Below are positions 15,800-23,794 of a stretch of 53,252 nucleotides of DNA, in pieces (position 1 is the stretch's first letter; each line of letters begins with the position of its first letter). The stretch spans positions 1 to 53,252 of the forward strand of contig URDG01000018.1 in the NCBI GenBank assembly GCA_900546515.1, in the 5' to 3' direction. Under the pieces are notes generated by a model. The model was not told the DNA's origin, ran no database searches, and saw nothing but the letters and a program-made list of their open reading frames with translations. The DNA is from an uncultured Eubacteriales bacterium (lineage in GTDB: Bacteria > Bacillota > Clostridia > Oscillospirales > Oscillospiraceae). The position numbers and the translations under genes are program-made.

Positions 15800-18171
15800 G
15801 CTTTTCTGAAAAATCTCTCAATACGCTCGAGCTGCCGGCAGTGCTGGCGATGCTCACCCATGAGGCGGTGTCCGAGGCCGCAAAGGAGCGCGCGCTCGAG
15901 CTTGAACCGTCGGCGGATACCGCTGAAGTGAAGCGCCGGCTTGATGAAACAAGTGCGGCCAAAACCATGATGACAGTGCGCCAAAGCCCGTCCTTTGCCG
16001 GAGTAAAGGATGTGCGCGCTTCTCTTTCAAGAGCCGATCTCGGCGGCGCGCTCAACACGCGCGAGCTGATGGACATTGCGCGCGTGCTGCAATGCGCGCG
16101 CCTTGTGCGCGGGTATATTGCCGACGACAGCGTGGGCAAGACCTGCATTGACCATCTTTTTTATGCGCTCAGAGCCAATAAATTTCTGGAAGAAAAAATA
16201 AATACCTCCATCGTCGGAGAGGACGAGATCGCTGACGGCGCATCCTCGGATCTTACTACGATCCGCCGCCAGATGCGCGCCGCGGCATCCAGGGCGAGGG
16301 AAGCGCTCAACAAGATCATTTCATCGCCAAGCTATGCAAAGGTGCTGCAGGAGCCGATAATCACCATGCGTTCCGACCGCTATGTCGTTCCGGTCAAGGC
16401 CGAATGTAAGGGATCGGTACCGGGACTTGTGCATGATGTGTCCGCCTCCGGGATGACCGTGTTTGTCGAGCCGATGGCGGCGGTAAAGGCCAATAACGAG
16501 CTGCGCGAGCTTGCGGCTAAGGAAAAGCTTGAGATAGAGCGCATACTGGCCGAACTCTCTGCCGACTGCGCGGAGCACCGGGATGACATCGAGGCAGACT
16601 TTGATGTGCTTGTCCGCCTTGATCTAATATTTGCCAAGGCCCGCCTGTCCTATAAGCTCGACTGCCAGCAGGCCGGGCTCGATGAAGAGCGCGGCATTGT
16701 GCTGCGCCGGGCAAGACACCCGCTGCTCGACCAGAGCAAAGCCGTGCCTATCGACCTTGAGCTTGGCAGCAGCTTCGATACGCTGGTTATCACCGGGCCG
16801 AACACAGGCGGTAAGACCGTTTCCCTCAAAACAATCGGACTTCTTGCCGCAATGAATCAGTGCGGGCTGCATATCCCGACGGCGGACGGCAGCAACATGC
16901 CCGTGTTCAGCCATATTATGGCCGACATAGGCGACGAGCAGAGCATAGAACAGAGCCTCTCTACATTTTCGGCGCATATGACCAATATCGTCAGCATACT
17001 CAAGGAGTGTGACGAGCGCTCGCTGCTGCTGTTTGACGAGCTCGGCGCGGGTACGGATCCTACCGAGGGCGCGGCTCTCGCCATTGCGATAATAGAGCAC
17101 GCCAGACAGCGCGGCGCCGTGATCGCCGCGACAACTCATTATGCGGAACTCAAGGTATATGCAACTAATGAACCCGGCGTTCAGAATGCCTCCTGCGAGT
17201 TTGATGTTGAGACCCTGCGCCCGACATATCATCTGCTCGTCGGTATTCCGGGCAAGTCCAACGCTTTTGCGATATCAAAGCGCCTTGGCATCAGCGACGA
17301 TGTGATCGAGGATGCGAAAAAGCGTGTAAATACTGAGTCTGCAAGCTTTGAGGCGACTATAGAGAAGCTTGAGCAGACGCGGCTCATGCTCGAAAAGGAC
17401 AGAGATGAGGTCGCTGTGAAGCTACGTCAGGCCGAGGAGAACGCAAAGAAAGCGGCCTTCCTCAAGGCCGAGCTTGAAGTGCGCCTTGAAAAGGCTGATC
17501 AGAAATCACGCCGCGAGGCTGAACGCATCATAGCCGATGCCAGAGCCACGGCGGAGGCGACCTTTGCGGAGCTTGACGAGATGAAGAAGCATGCGAATGA
17601 CGACGAGGATGCGCAGCGCATAAACGAGGCCCGAAGCGAGCTGCGCCGCCGTCTGAACGCGCATGAGGAGGCTCTGAGACCGGCTCAGGAGCCCGTGACG
17701 GAGGAAAAATCCTCCCGTCCGGTAAAGCCGGGAGACACCGTGAAGATAAAGTCGATGGGCATGAAGGCGGAAGTTATCTCCGTCTCGCCGGACAGAGTAC
17801 TGACGCTGCGCGCCGGAATAATGAATGTGACGGCGAAGGAGGACGAGGTGCTGCTTTTAGAGGGCGAGAAAGCCGCAAAGAAGAAAAATGCGGCCGCATC
17901 AGCCACGTCCCAGCTTCGCGCGGCGAGTGTTGCGTCGGAGATCGACCTAAGAGGCATGGAGACTATCGAGGGCGTGCTGGCTGCGGAGCGGTATATAGAC
18001 AGCGCGGTCATGTCGAAGCTCAAAACGGTAACGATCATCCACGGCAAAGGAACGGGTGCGCTCCGCGCGGCGATACAGCAGATGCTGAAGAAAAACAAGG
18101 CTGTAAAGTCTTTCCGTCTCGGCCGTTACGGAGAGGGCGAAACTGGAGTGACTGTTGTCGAACTGAAATAA
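15796..18171 (+). CDS. mutS2: Endonuclease MutS2
   Basis: A 791-residue MutS2 protein, which binds branched DNA and collided ribosomes rather than acting in mismatch repair. It lacks the N-terminal mismatch-recognition domain of MutS. The core and clamp domains are followed by Walker A GPNTGGKT (from about residue 334), Walker B LLLFDELGAGTDP, a long coiled coil (about 510-640), and a C-terminal Smr nuclease domain with DLRGM and IIHGKGTGALR. Its ATG overlaps the recO stop by four bases. Confidence 0.95.
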   Translation: MSFSEKSLNTLELPAVLAMLTHEAVSEAAKERALELEPSADTAEVKRRLDETSAAKTMMTVRQSPSFAGVKDVRASLSRADLGGALNTRELMDIARVLQCARLVRGYIADDSVGKTCIDHLFYALRANKFLEEKINTSIVGEDEIADGASSDLTTIRRQMRAAASRAREALNKIISSPSYAKVLQEPIITMRSDRYVVPVKAECKGSVPGLVHDVSASGMTVFVEPMAAVKANNELRELAAKEKLEIERILAELSADCAEHRDDIEADFDVLVRLDLIFAKARLSYKLDCQQAGLDEERGIVLRRARHPLLDQSKAVPIDLELGSSFDTLVITGPNTGGKTVSLKTIGLLAAMNQCGLHIPTADGSNMPVFSHIMADIGDEQSIEQSLSTFSAHMTNIVSILKECDERSLLLFDELGAGTDPTEGAALAIAIIEHARQRGAVIAATTHYAELKVYATNEPGVQNASCEFDVETLRPTYHLLVGIPGKSNAFAISKRLGISDDVIEDAKKRVNTESASFEATIEKLEQTRLMLEKDRDEVAVKLRQAEENAKKAAFLKAELEVRLEKADQKSRREAERIIADARATAEATFAELDEMKKHANDDEDAQRINEARSELRRRLNAHEEALRPAQEPVTEEKSSRPVKPGDTVKIKSMGMKAEVISVSPDRVLTLRAGIMNVTAKEDEVLLLEGEKAAKKKNAAASATSQLRAASVASEIDLRGMETIEGVLAAERYIDSAVMSKLKTVTIIHGKGTGALRAAIQQMLKKNKAVKSFRLGRYGEGETGVTVVELK

Positions 18172-18227
18172 AATCAGGGTAAAGAAAACGCAACAAATGT
18201 GTAAAATAACGAATCGCTCGAAAGCGG

Positions 18228-18256
18228 TTGACGTGGAGCCAAAAATTTGCTAAATT
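18228..18256 (+). promoter_or_regulatory. Promoter of the HPr gene
   Basis: TTGACG (18228-18233), 17 bp, TAAATT (18251-18256), in the 166-base gap after mutS2. The leader before the HPr start is about 75 bases and A/T-rich, with no clear structure. Confidence 0.65.
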
Positions 18257-18337
18257 ATAAACTGCACATATGGTATATTAATAATTATGTATGTGTCTAT
18301 ATTTTTAAGTAGATAAAGATATTAAGGAGTGGCGAGT

Positions 18338-18601
18338 ATGATAACCAAAGAAGTAGTCATCAACAATCAGGTAGGTCTTCATGCCAGACCCGCGACTTTC
18401 TTCATTCAGAAAGCCAACGAGTTTAAAAGCAGCATCTGGGTCGAGAAGGATGAACGCCGTGTTAATGCAAAGAGCCTTCTTGGTGTCCTCTCACTTGGCA
18501 TAGTCAAGGGCACTACGATCACCATTATTGCCGATGGAGCAGATGAGGAAGCTGCGATTGCAACTCTGTCTGAGCTGATCGACTCTGATTTTTCCGAGTG
18601 A
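18338..18601 (+). CDS. ptsH: Phosphocarrier protein HPr
   Basis: HPr passes phosphate from enzyme I to sugar-specific EII proteins of the phosphotransferase system and, in Firmicutes, serves as a co-repressor signal. The 87-residue product has the active His15 in GLHARPAT and the regulatory Ser46 in NAKSLLGVLSLG, which HPr kinase phosphorylates. Both being present argues for true HPr rather than Crh. ATG 18338 follows AAGGAG by eight bases. Enzyme I is not adjacent, so the gene is monocistronic with its own promoter and terminator. Confidence 0.92.
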   Translation: MITKEVVINNQVGLHARPATFFIQKANEFKSSIWVEKDERRVNAKSLLGVLSLGIVKGTTITIIADGADEEAAIATLSELIDSDFSE

Positions 18602-18631
18602 TCCTGAAAACCCAATCTAAGAAGAAAGAAC

Positions 18632-18660
18632 GGGGCGTGGCGACACGCCCCATGTTTATT
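18632..18660 (+). terminator. Terminator after ptsH
   Basis: GGGGCGTG (18632-18639), loop GCGA, CACGCCCC (18644-18651), followed by ATGTTTATT. The stem is perfect and the T-tract broken. Confidence 0.65.
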
Positions 18661-18687
18661 ATCTCGCGTTTTGAGGAATGATCTGCC

Positions 18688-19551
18688 ATGAAAAAAGAAA
18701 ATATCGCCATAATAGAAATGCTGATATGCGCGGCGCTGTGGAGCGTTGCAGGTATTTTTATAAAGCTCATACCGTGGAACGGCTTTGCGGTGGCCGGTAT
18801 GCGCAGCCTTATCGCAGGGCTTACCATCGCCGTATATATGCTCATCACGCGCCGCCGCTATATACTCAGCCGCCGCACTGTCATAGGCGGGATAATGACG
18901 GCCGGCGTCTATACCTGCTTCACCGTGGCAAACAAGCTCACGACGGCTGCAAACGCTATCGTCCTGCAATACACCTGCCCGGTGTTCATCGTGATCCTTT
19001 CTGCGATCTTTCTCAAACAGAAGATCAGAAAAAACGATCTCGCCGTTGTGATAGCCACACTTGCGGGCATAGCGCTCTTTTTCTTTGACCAGCTCAAGCC
19101 GGGGTATATTCTCGGCAACTTTGTTGCCATTGCGGCAGGCATGTTCATGGCGGTAATGTTCATTCTGGTCGGCAACATGGAGGGGGACGAGCGCTTCAGC
19201 ACGATCACAAACGGTCAATTCCTCACATTTTTTGTCGGCCTGCCGTTTATCATTGCCACAAAGCCGGAATTCACCGCTGCGGCGACGGCCAGCATACTTG
19301 TCCTCGGCGTGTTCCAGCTCGGTATTTCCTACATACTCTATGTCAAGTCCACACAGTATTGCCCGCCGCTCGCGTGCTGCCTTCTGGGCGCGCTTGAGCC
19401 GCTGCTCAATCCGGTGTGGGTGCTCATATTTGACGGGGAGCGTCCCGGCGTGTGGGCGCTGATCGGCGGTATCATTGTCGTCGTGTCTATTACGCTCTGG
19501 TGCATTTTTGACAGGGACAAGAAAGAGCCGGTAAAAAGCGAGGCTTTATAA
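18688..19551 (+). CDS. EamA-family (DMT superfamily) transporter
   Basis: A 287-residue inner-membrane protein with about ten hydrophobic segments arranged as two EamA repeats. The N-terminal 'ALWSVAGIFIKLIPWNGFAVAGMRSL' region and the C-terminal repeat (ALEPLLNPVWVLIFDGERPG) are typical. The substrate cannot be told from sequence; such proteins export amino acids or other metabolites. The uvrC start abuts its stop codon, so uvrC probably depends on this transcript. A second EamA protein is at 49917. Confidence 0.85.
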   Translation: MKKENIAIIEMLICAALWSVAGIFIKLIPWNGFAVAGMRSLIAGLTIAVYMLITRRRYILSRRTVIGGIMTAGVYTCFTVANKLTTAANAIVLQYTCPVFIVILSAIFLKQKIRKNDLAVVIATLAGIALFFFDQLKPGYILGNFVAIAAGMFMAVMFILVGNMEGDERFSTITNGQFLTFFVGLPFIIATKPEFTAAATASILVLGVFQLGISYILYVKSTQYCPPLACCLLGALEPLLNPVWVLIFDGERPGVWALIGGIIVVVSITLWCIFDRDKKEPVKSEAL

Positions 19552-21372
19552 ATGCTTGATACTCTCAGCGAAAAGGCCAATAATCTGCCGCTGCTCCCGG
19601 GCGTATACATCATGCTCGATGAGCACGGCGAGGTCATATATGTCGGCAAGGCAAAGAAGCTGAAAAACAGGGTCACGAGCTATTTCCACGGTGAACATCT
19701 CCCCAAAGTCGCCGCAATGGTGGAAAAAGTGCGCGATTTCAACGTCATCGTTGCCGGCAGCGAGTTTGAAGCGCTCGTGCTTGAAAACTCGCTCATAAAG
19801 CGCCATAAGCCGAAATACAATATTCTCCTCAAGGACGATAAGGGTTATCCGTTTGTGCGCGTGGATGTAAAGAGTGAGTACCCGCGGATGAGCCTTATCA
19901 ATAGATCTGCCAAGGACGGCGCGCGCTATTTTGGGCCGTTCGGCGGCCGAGGGCAGACTTACGGCATTATAGAGACCATATCGCGCGCGCTGCTGCTGCC
20001 AACATGCGCCAAGAAATTCCCGCGCGACATCGGCAAGGAACGTCCGTGCCTGAACTATCAGATGGGCAACTGCGCAGGCTGGTGCAGGGGTGTGCCGGAC
20101 GCGGAGGAGTACCGCCGGCGTATGGCACAGGCCATGCTTATTCTCGAAGGCAAGAGCGCGGAGCTTACTCGGGAACTCACGGAGAAGATGGAGCAGGCGG
20201 CGGAGGAGCTGCGCTTCGAGCAGGCGGCCGAGCTGCGCGACAGGCTGCGTGCAGTCGAGAGTCTTGCGAACAGACAGCGCGTCATATCTACCGCCTTTGC
20301 AGATACCGACGCCATAGGCTTCTGCCGCGGGGCAAAGAGCTGCTTTACGGTGCTGCACTTTGTCAATGGCGATCTCGTAGGCAAGGATACGGAGATGATG
20401 GACGAGCCGCTTGAGGACGACGGAGAAGCAGTGGCCGGTCTCGCGCTGCAATACTATACCGCTCATCGCGGCGGCTGGCCGAAGTCAGTGCTGCTGCCGT
20501 GCGAGATAGACGGGAAAGAAGCGCTGGAGGAGCTCCTGAGCGAGACCTCCGGCAGGAGAATATATATTGAAACGCCGAAACGCGGCGAGCGCATGAGGCT
20601 TATAGAGAGTGCGGCTCTGAACGCGCGCGAGGAGATCCAGCGCCGCACAACTGCCGCGCAGAGGACTAACAAGACGCTTGAATGGCTCCAGAAAGCGCTT
20701 GGCCTCGCTGAATTCCCGCGGCGCATCGAGGCCTTTGACGTCTCAAACCTCGGAGATACGGGCATTGTCGCGGCGATGACCGTGCATGTCGACGGCCGGC
20801 CGTTCAAGCGGGCGTATAAAAAATTCCGCATAAAGGACATGCCCGTTCGGGATGACTATGCGAGCATGCGTCAGGCGGTCTACCGGCGCTTCAAGCACTA
20901 TGTCGACGGCGACGAGAGCTTTTCACCGCTTCCGGAGCTGCTGCTTATAGACGGCGGCGAAAACCATGCGAAAGTGGCGGTGGACGCGCTGCGCGAGCTG
21001 AAGCTCAATGTGCCTGTTTTCGGTATGGTGAAGGATGACAGGCACCGCACGCGGGCGCTTATAAGCCCTGACGGGCATGAGATCGGCATCAATTCAAATC
21101 AGGCCGTTTTTGCGCTGGTCGGCAATATACAGGAGGAGACACACCGCTTTGCCATTGAATATCAGCGCGCGCTGAGAAACGAGGGATATGTCTCTGCGCT
21201 TGACCGGATAGACGGCGTGGGGCCGAAGCGCAGGGCGGATCTTATAAAGTATTTCAAGACGGTGAAGGCCATCAGGGCGGCGAGCGTAAGCCAGCTGAAC
21301 CTTGTTGTGCCGAAAAACACAGCGCAGGCTGTGTACGATTATTTTCATAATGAAAACGGAGAAGAAAAATGA
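19552..21372 (+). CDS. uvrC: Excinuclease ABC subunit C
   Basis: UvrC makes both incisions in nucleotide excision repair. The 606-residue product has the N-terminal GIY-YIG nuclease (LPGVYIMLDEHGEVIYVGKAK, Tyr and Arg-bearing VTSYF), a UVR domain binding UvrB (about residues 200-240), an RNase H-like nuclease domain with DVSNLGDTGIVAAMTV and LLIDGG, and C-terminal helix-hairpin-helix motifs (IDGVGPKRRADLIKYF). It overlaps rsmD by four bases. Confidence 0.96.
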   Translation: MLDTLSEKANNLPLLPGVYIMLDEHGEVIYVGKAKKLKNRVTSYFHGEHLPKVAAMVEKVRDFNVIVAGSEFEALVLENSLIKRHKPKYNILLKDDKGYPFVRVDVKSEYPRMSLINRSAKDGARYFGPFGGRGQTYGIIETISRALLLPTCAKKFPRDIGKERPCLNYQMGNCAGWCRGVPDAEEYRRRMAQAMLILEGKSAELTRELTEKMEQAAEELRFEQAAELRDRLRAVESLANRQRVISTAFADTDAIGFCRGAKSCFTVLHFVNGDLVGKDTEMMDEPLEDDGEAVAGLALQYYTAHRGGWPKSVLLPCEIDGKEALEELLSETSGRRIYIETPKRGERMRLIESAALNAREEIQRRTTAAQRTNKTLEWLQKALGLAEFPRRIEAFDVSNLGDTGIVAAMTVHVDGRPFKRAYKKFRIKDMPVRDDYASMRQAVYRRFKHYVDGDESFSPLPELLLIDGGENHAKVAVDALRELKLNVPVFGMVKDDRHRTRALISPDGHEIGINSNQAVFALVGNIQEETHRFAIEYQRALRNEGYVSALDRIDGVGPKRRADLIKYFKTVKAIRAASVSQLNLVVPKNTAQAVYDYFHNENGEEK

Positions 21373-21899
21373 GAGTTATAACAGGAACTGCGCGCGGCAG
21401 AAGACTCAGAACACCTGAAAATTATGACATCCGTCCCACAACGGATAATGTCAAGGAGTCGCTTTTCAATATCATACAGTTTGACGTGGAGGGCAGAAAG
21501 GTGCTTGACCTCTTTGCCGGTACGGGTCAGCTCGGCATTGAGTGCCTCAGCCGCGGCGCGGACAGCGTCGTGTTTGTCGATGAGAGCCGCGAGGCTGTAA
21601 ATATTGTAAAAGATAACCTGAAAACCTGCGGGCTGAGCGCTTCCGTACTTCAGATGGATGCTCTGAGCTACCTCCGCGGCTGCGGCAAATTTGATCTTAT
21701 CTTCGTTGACCCGCCTTATGATTCAAATTTGTACGAAGAAGTGCTGAAAATCATCAATTCGGTTGACATATTGTCGGATGGTGGTATAATAATATGTGAA
21801 GCGCGCCGTGAGCGGCAGCTTCCGGAGATGACAGAGCCATATCGAAAGCTCAGGGAATATCATTACGGCAAAGTTAAGCTCTGCAAGTATGTGAAATAA
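21369..21899 (+). CDS. rsmD: 16S rRNA (guanine966-N2)-methyltransferase
   Basis: RsmD methylates G966 of 16S rRNA using SAM. The 176-residue product starts MRVITGTARGRRLRTPE, the family signature, with SAM-binding VLDLFAGTGQLGIE and the catalytic DPPYD. It overlaps uvrC by four bases (ATGA) and is followed by coaD, a pairing common in Firmicutes. Confidence 0.94.
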   Translation: MRVITGTARGRRLRTPENYDIRPTTDNVKESLFNIIQFDVEGRKVLDLFAGTGQLGIECLSRGADSVVFVDESREAVNIVKDNLKTCGLSASVLQMDALSYLRGCGKFDLIFVDPPYDSNLYEEVLKIINSVDILSDGGIIICEARRERQLPEMTEPYRKLREYHYGKVKLCKYVK

Positions 21900-21914
21900 G
21901 TCAGGAGACAGTCC

Positions 21915-22409
21915 ATGAGCATAGCTATCTGCCCGGGCAGCTTTGACCCGATAACTCTCGGCCACCTTAACATCATCATCCGCACGTCGCGGATATTTGA
22001 TGAAGTGATCGTATGCGTAATGAAGAACGCTTCAAAGACCTCGCCGATGTTTTCGGTGGAGGAGCGGGCGGAAATGGTCCGGCGCGTCGTTTCAGGCTAC
22101 GGCAATATCAGGGTCGATACGCCTGACGGACTTCTGGCGGAGTACGCCAAGAAATATGACGGCGCCGTCGTTGTCAAGGGGCTGCGCGCAGCCTCGGATT
22201 TTGACTATGAGTTTCAAATGAACCTCATAAACAAGAAGATCAACCCGCAGATGGAGACCATGTTCCTTACCTCAAGCGAGAAATTCACGTTTCTCAGCTC
22301 TTCCATCGTGCGCGAGATGGCGAAATACGGCGCGGATCTGACTGGGCTTGTACCGGATGAGATAATAGGAGATATAGAAAAGAAAGCTTTGCAATGGAGG
22401 ACGGATTAA
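21915..22409 (+). CDS. coaD: Phosphopantetheine adenylyltransferase
   Basis: CoaD catalyses the penultimate step of coenzyme A synthesis. The 164-residue product has the nucleotidyl-transferase signature PGSFDPITLGH, with the catalytic His in the (T/H)xGH motif, and the C-terminal SSSIVRE motif. CAGGAGA precedes the ATG by eight bases. The next gene starts immediately after the stop (TAAATG). Confidence 0.95.
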   Translation: MSIAICPGSFDPITLGHLNIIIRTSRIFDEVIVCVMKNASKTSPMFSVEERAEMVRRVVSGYGNIRVDTPDGLLAEYAKKYDGAVVVKGLRAASDFDYEFQMNLINKKINPQMETMFLTSSEKFTFLSSSIVREMAKYGADLTGLVPDEIIGDIEKKALQWRTD

Positions 22410-23042
22410 ATGGATAACAACACTGATATTATTGAACTGCTTGATATCCTTTACGGAATGGTCACTGAGGCCTGGGGCGTCCCTCTGGGCAATGACAAGT
22501 GCATCATCGAGCGCGAGAAGGCGATCGAGATCATCAATGAGATAAAGGCAAATCTGCCGAGCGCACTGGCGGAGGCCAAGCGCCTTGTGGCCGCACGCGA
22601 TGAGTTTATTGGCAATGCCAAACGCGAGGCGGAGGCCATGCGCAAGAGCGCCGAGGAAAAGTCCAAGGCCATGATCGAGGAGCAGGAGGTCGTCCGCGTT
22701 GCAAGACAGAGAAGCGCGGATATGATAAACGCAGCCGAGGTCAAGTCAAAGGAGCTTCGCCGCGTTGCCGCCGAGTATGTCGACGAGATCATGAAGCAGT
22801 CTGAGGCGAGCGTCAGCGAGGCGCTTGCAAAGCTCCAGACGGCGCACAGCGCGTTCAACTCTGTGGGCGGCGCAGCAGCGGCTGCCGCACCCGCCGCACA
22901 GCCGGCACCCCAGCAGGCGGCGCCCGCTGCTACGGCACAGCAGCCGCAGCAGGCCAGACAGCCGGAGGTCCGCCGCGCACAGCCGGCTCCGGCCGTGAGA
23001 AGAGCGGCTGCGCCGGTCACAAGAATACAAAGAGAACAGTGA
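22410..23042 (+). CDS. Coiled-coil protein with Ala/Pro/Gln-rich tail, unknown function
   Basis: A 210-residue soluble protein with no recognised catalytic motif. Residues 1-45 are a folded-looking acidic start. About residues 45-145 form a long charged coiled coil (repeats of 'AKREAEAMRKSAEEKSKAM' type) reminiscent of DivIVA- or ATP synthase b-like helices. The last 60 residues are low-complexity Ala/Pro/Gln, ending in a basic stretch. It is coupled to coaD and lies at the end of the operon just before the dcw cluster. A role at the cell pole or septum is only a guess from shape and position. Confidence 0.75.
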   Translation: MDNNTDIIELLDILYGMVTEAWGVPLGNDKCIIEREKAIEIINEIKANLPSALAEAKRLVAARDEFIGNAKREAEAMRKSAEEKSKAMIEEQEVVRVARQRSADMINAAEVKSKELRRVAAEYVDEIMKQSEASVSEALAKLQTAHSAFNSVGGAAAAAAPAAQPAPQQAAPAATAQQPQQARQPEVRRAQPAPAVRRAAAPVTRIQREQ

Positions 23043-23043
23043 T

Positions 23044-23090
23044 AAGAAGACGGACAGCCGGAAGAAGACGGTTGTCCGTCTTCTTTTATT
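23044..23090 (+). terminator. Strong terminator ending the uvrC-coaD operon
   Basis: AAGAAGACGGACA (23044-23056) and TGTCCGTCTTCTT (23073-23085) pair perfectly over 13 bp, with a 16-base loop and tail TTTATT. It starts immediately after the stop codon. Confidence 0.85.
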
Positions 23091-23108
23091 GCGCACCAAT
23101 TGGTGCGC
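23091..23108. repeat. 18-bp perfect palindrome GCGCACCAATTGGTGCGC
   Basis: The two 9-base halves are exact reverse complements with no spacer, five bases after the operon terminator's T-tract. It is too symmetric for a normal RNA hairpin loop and resembles a dimeric DNA-binding site. No promoter is visible beside it. Confidence 0.6.
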
Positions 23109-23186
23109 CGCATACAGGCGGATGGCCGTGAGGGATGCTGTGCCATGGCGATTTCGGGCCTGTAAAACAATATATAGATACTTGAG
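23109..23186 (+). ncRNA. Possible structured RNA between two terminators
   Basis: Nested complementary segments occur: ACAGGC (23114-23119) with GCCTGT (23158-23163), and inside it ATGGC (23122-23126) with GCCAT (23142-23146). A strong terminator follows at 23187. No open frame with a ribosome binding site is present. This could be a short RNA or merely decayed sequence; no promoter was found. Confidence 0.25.
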
Positions 23187-23226
23187 CGCCCCGGCAGCGG
23201 AACATGTAGCTGCCGGGGCGTTTTTT
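23187..23226 (+). terminator. Second terminator upstream of mraZ
   Basis: CGCCCCGGCAGC (23187-23198) and GCTGCCGGGGCG (23209-23220) form a perfect 12-bp stem with a 10-base loop, followed directly by TTTTTT. It insulates the dcw cluster from upstream transcription. Confidence 0.85.
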
Positions 23227-23281
23227 GATAGTTTTGAGGGAAAATATACAAAAAGATACAAAAATAGTCAAAAAATTTTAC

Positions 23282-23310
23282 TTGCATTTTAAGTTGTCTG
23301 CACCTATAAT
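23282..23310 (+). promoter_or_regulatory. mraZ / dcw cluster promoter
   Basis: TTGCAT (23282-23287), 17 bp, TATAAT (23305-23310). A consensus -10 in an A/T-rich region 68 bases before the mraZ start. Confidence 0.8.
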
Positions 23311-23321
23311 AAAATAGCGAT

Positions 23322-23347
23322 GTGGGTAATTGTGGTGGAAAATGGAG
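23322..23347 (+). promoter_or_regulatory. Candidate MraZ boxes: TGG repeats at 10-bp spacing
   Basis: TGGG, TGGT and TGGA begin at 23323, 23333 and 23343, one helical turn apart, just downstream of the -10 and about 30-55 bases before mraZ. MraZ proteins bind tandem TGGG-type repeats upstream of their own gene and repress it. The position here would block transcription initiation or early elongation. Confidence 0.6.
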
Positions 23348-23377
23348 CAGTATTCCACGAGAAAGGAGCAGAGTTCA

Positions 23378-23794
23378 ATGACCGGCGAATATCAGCACTC
23401 TCTTGACAACAAGGGCCGTCTTTTCATCCCGGCTAAGCTGCGTGATGAACTGGGGGACGTGTTTTATATTACGCTGTCAATGGACCGCTGCCTGTGCGCA
23501 TACAGCAGTGAAAACTGGAAGGCGCTTTCCGATAAGGTGAGCGCTATGCCGTATATCAAGCAGCGCAAGATGCGCCCGCTTTTTGCCCATGCCGCCCGCT
23601 GTGAGCTTGACAGTCAGGGAAGGGCGCTCATTCCGCAGAATCTGCGCGACTTTGCAGGCCTTACTCAGAAGGTCACGGTCATCGGCTGCAACAACCACGC
23701 CGAGCTTTGGGACAGTGAGAGCTGGGCTGCCGTGTTTGCGGAGGAGACCACACCCGAAAATATTGCAGCCGTTATGGAGGAGCTTGAGTTCTGA
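23378..23794 (+). CDS. mraZ: Transcriptional regulator MraZ
   Basis: A 138-residue AbrB-like DNA-binding protein that forms rings and represses the dcw cluster. Two SpoVT/AbrB-type repeats are visible, each with the DxxGR mark: LDNKGRLFIPAKLR and LDSQGRALIPQNLR. ATG 23378 follows AAAGGAG and gives MTGEYQHSLDNKGR, the standard N-terminus. The stop overlaps the rsmH start. TGG repeats that fit its binding site lie directly upstream. Confidence 0.95.
   Translation: MTGEYQHSLDNKGRLFIPAKLRDELGDVFYITLSMDRCLCAYSSENWKALSDKVSAMPYIKQRKMRPLFAHAARCELDSQGRALIPQNLRDFAGLTQKVTVIGCNNHAELWDSESWAAVFAEETTPENIAAVMEELEF

Noticed and set aside
22451..23287. A 278-codon - strand frame with many Cys and Ala residues
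   Set aside because: It is the mirror of the Ala/Pro/Gln-rich tail of the + strand coiled-coil gene and crosses two terminators.
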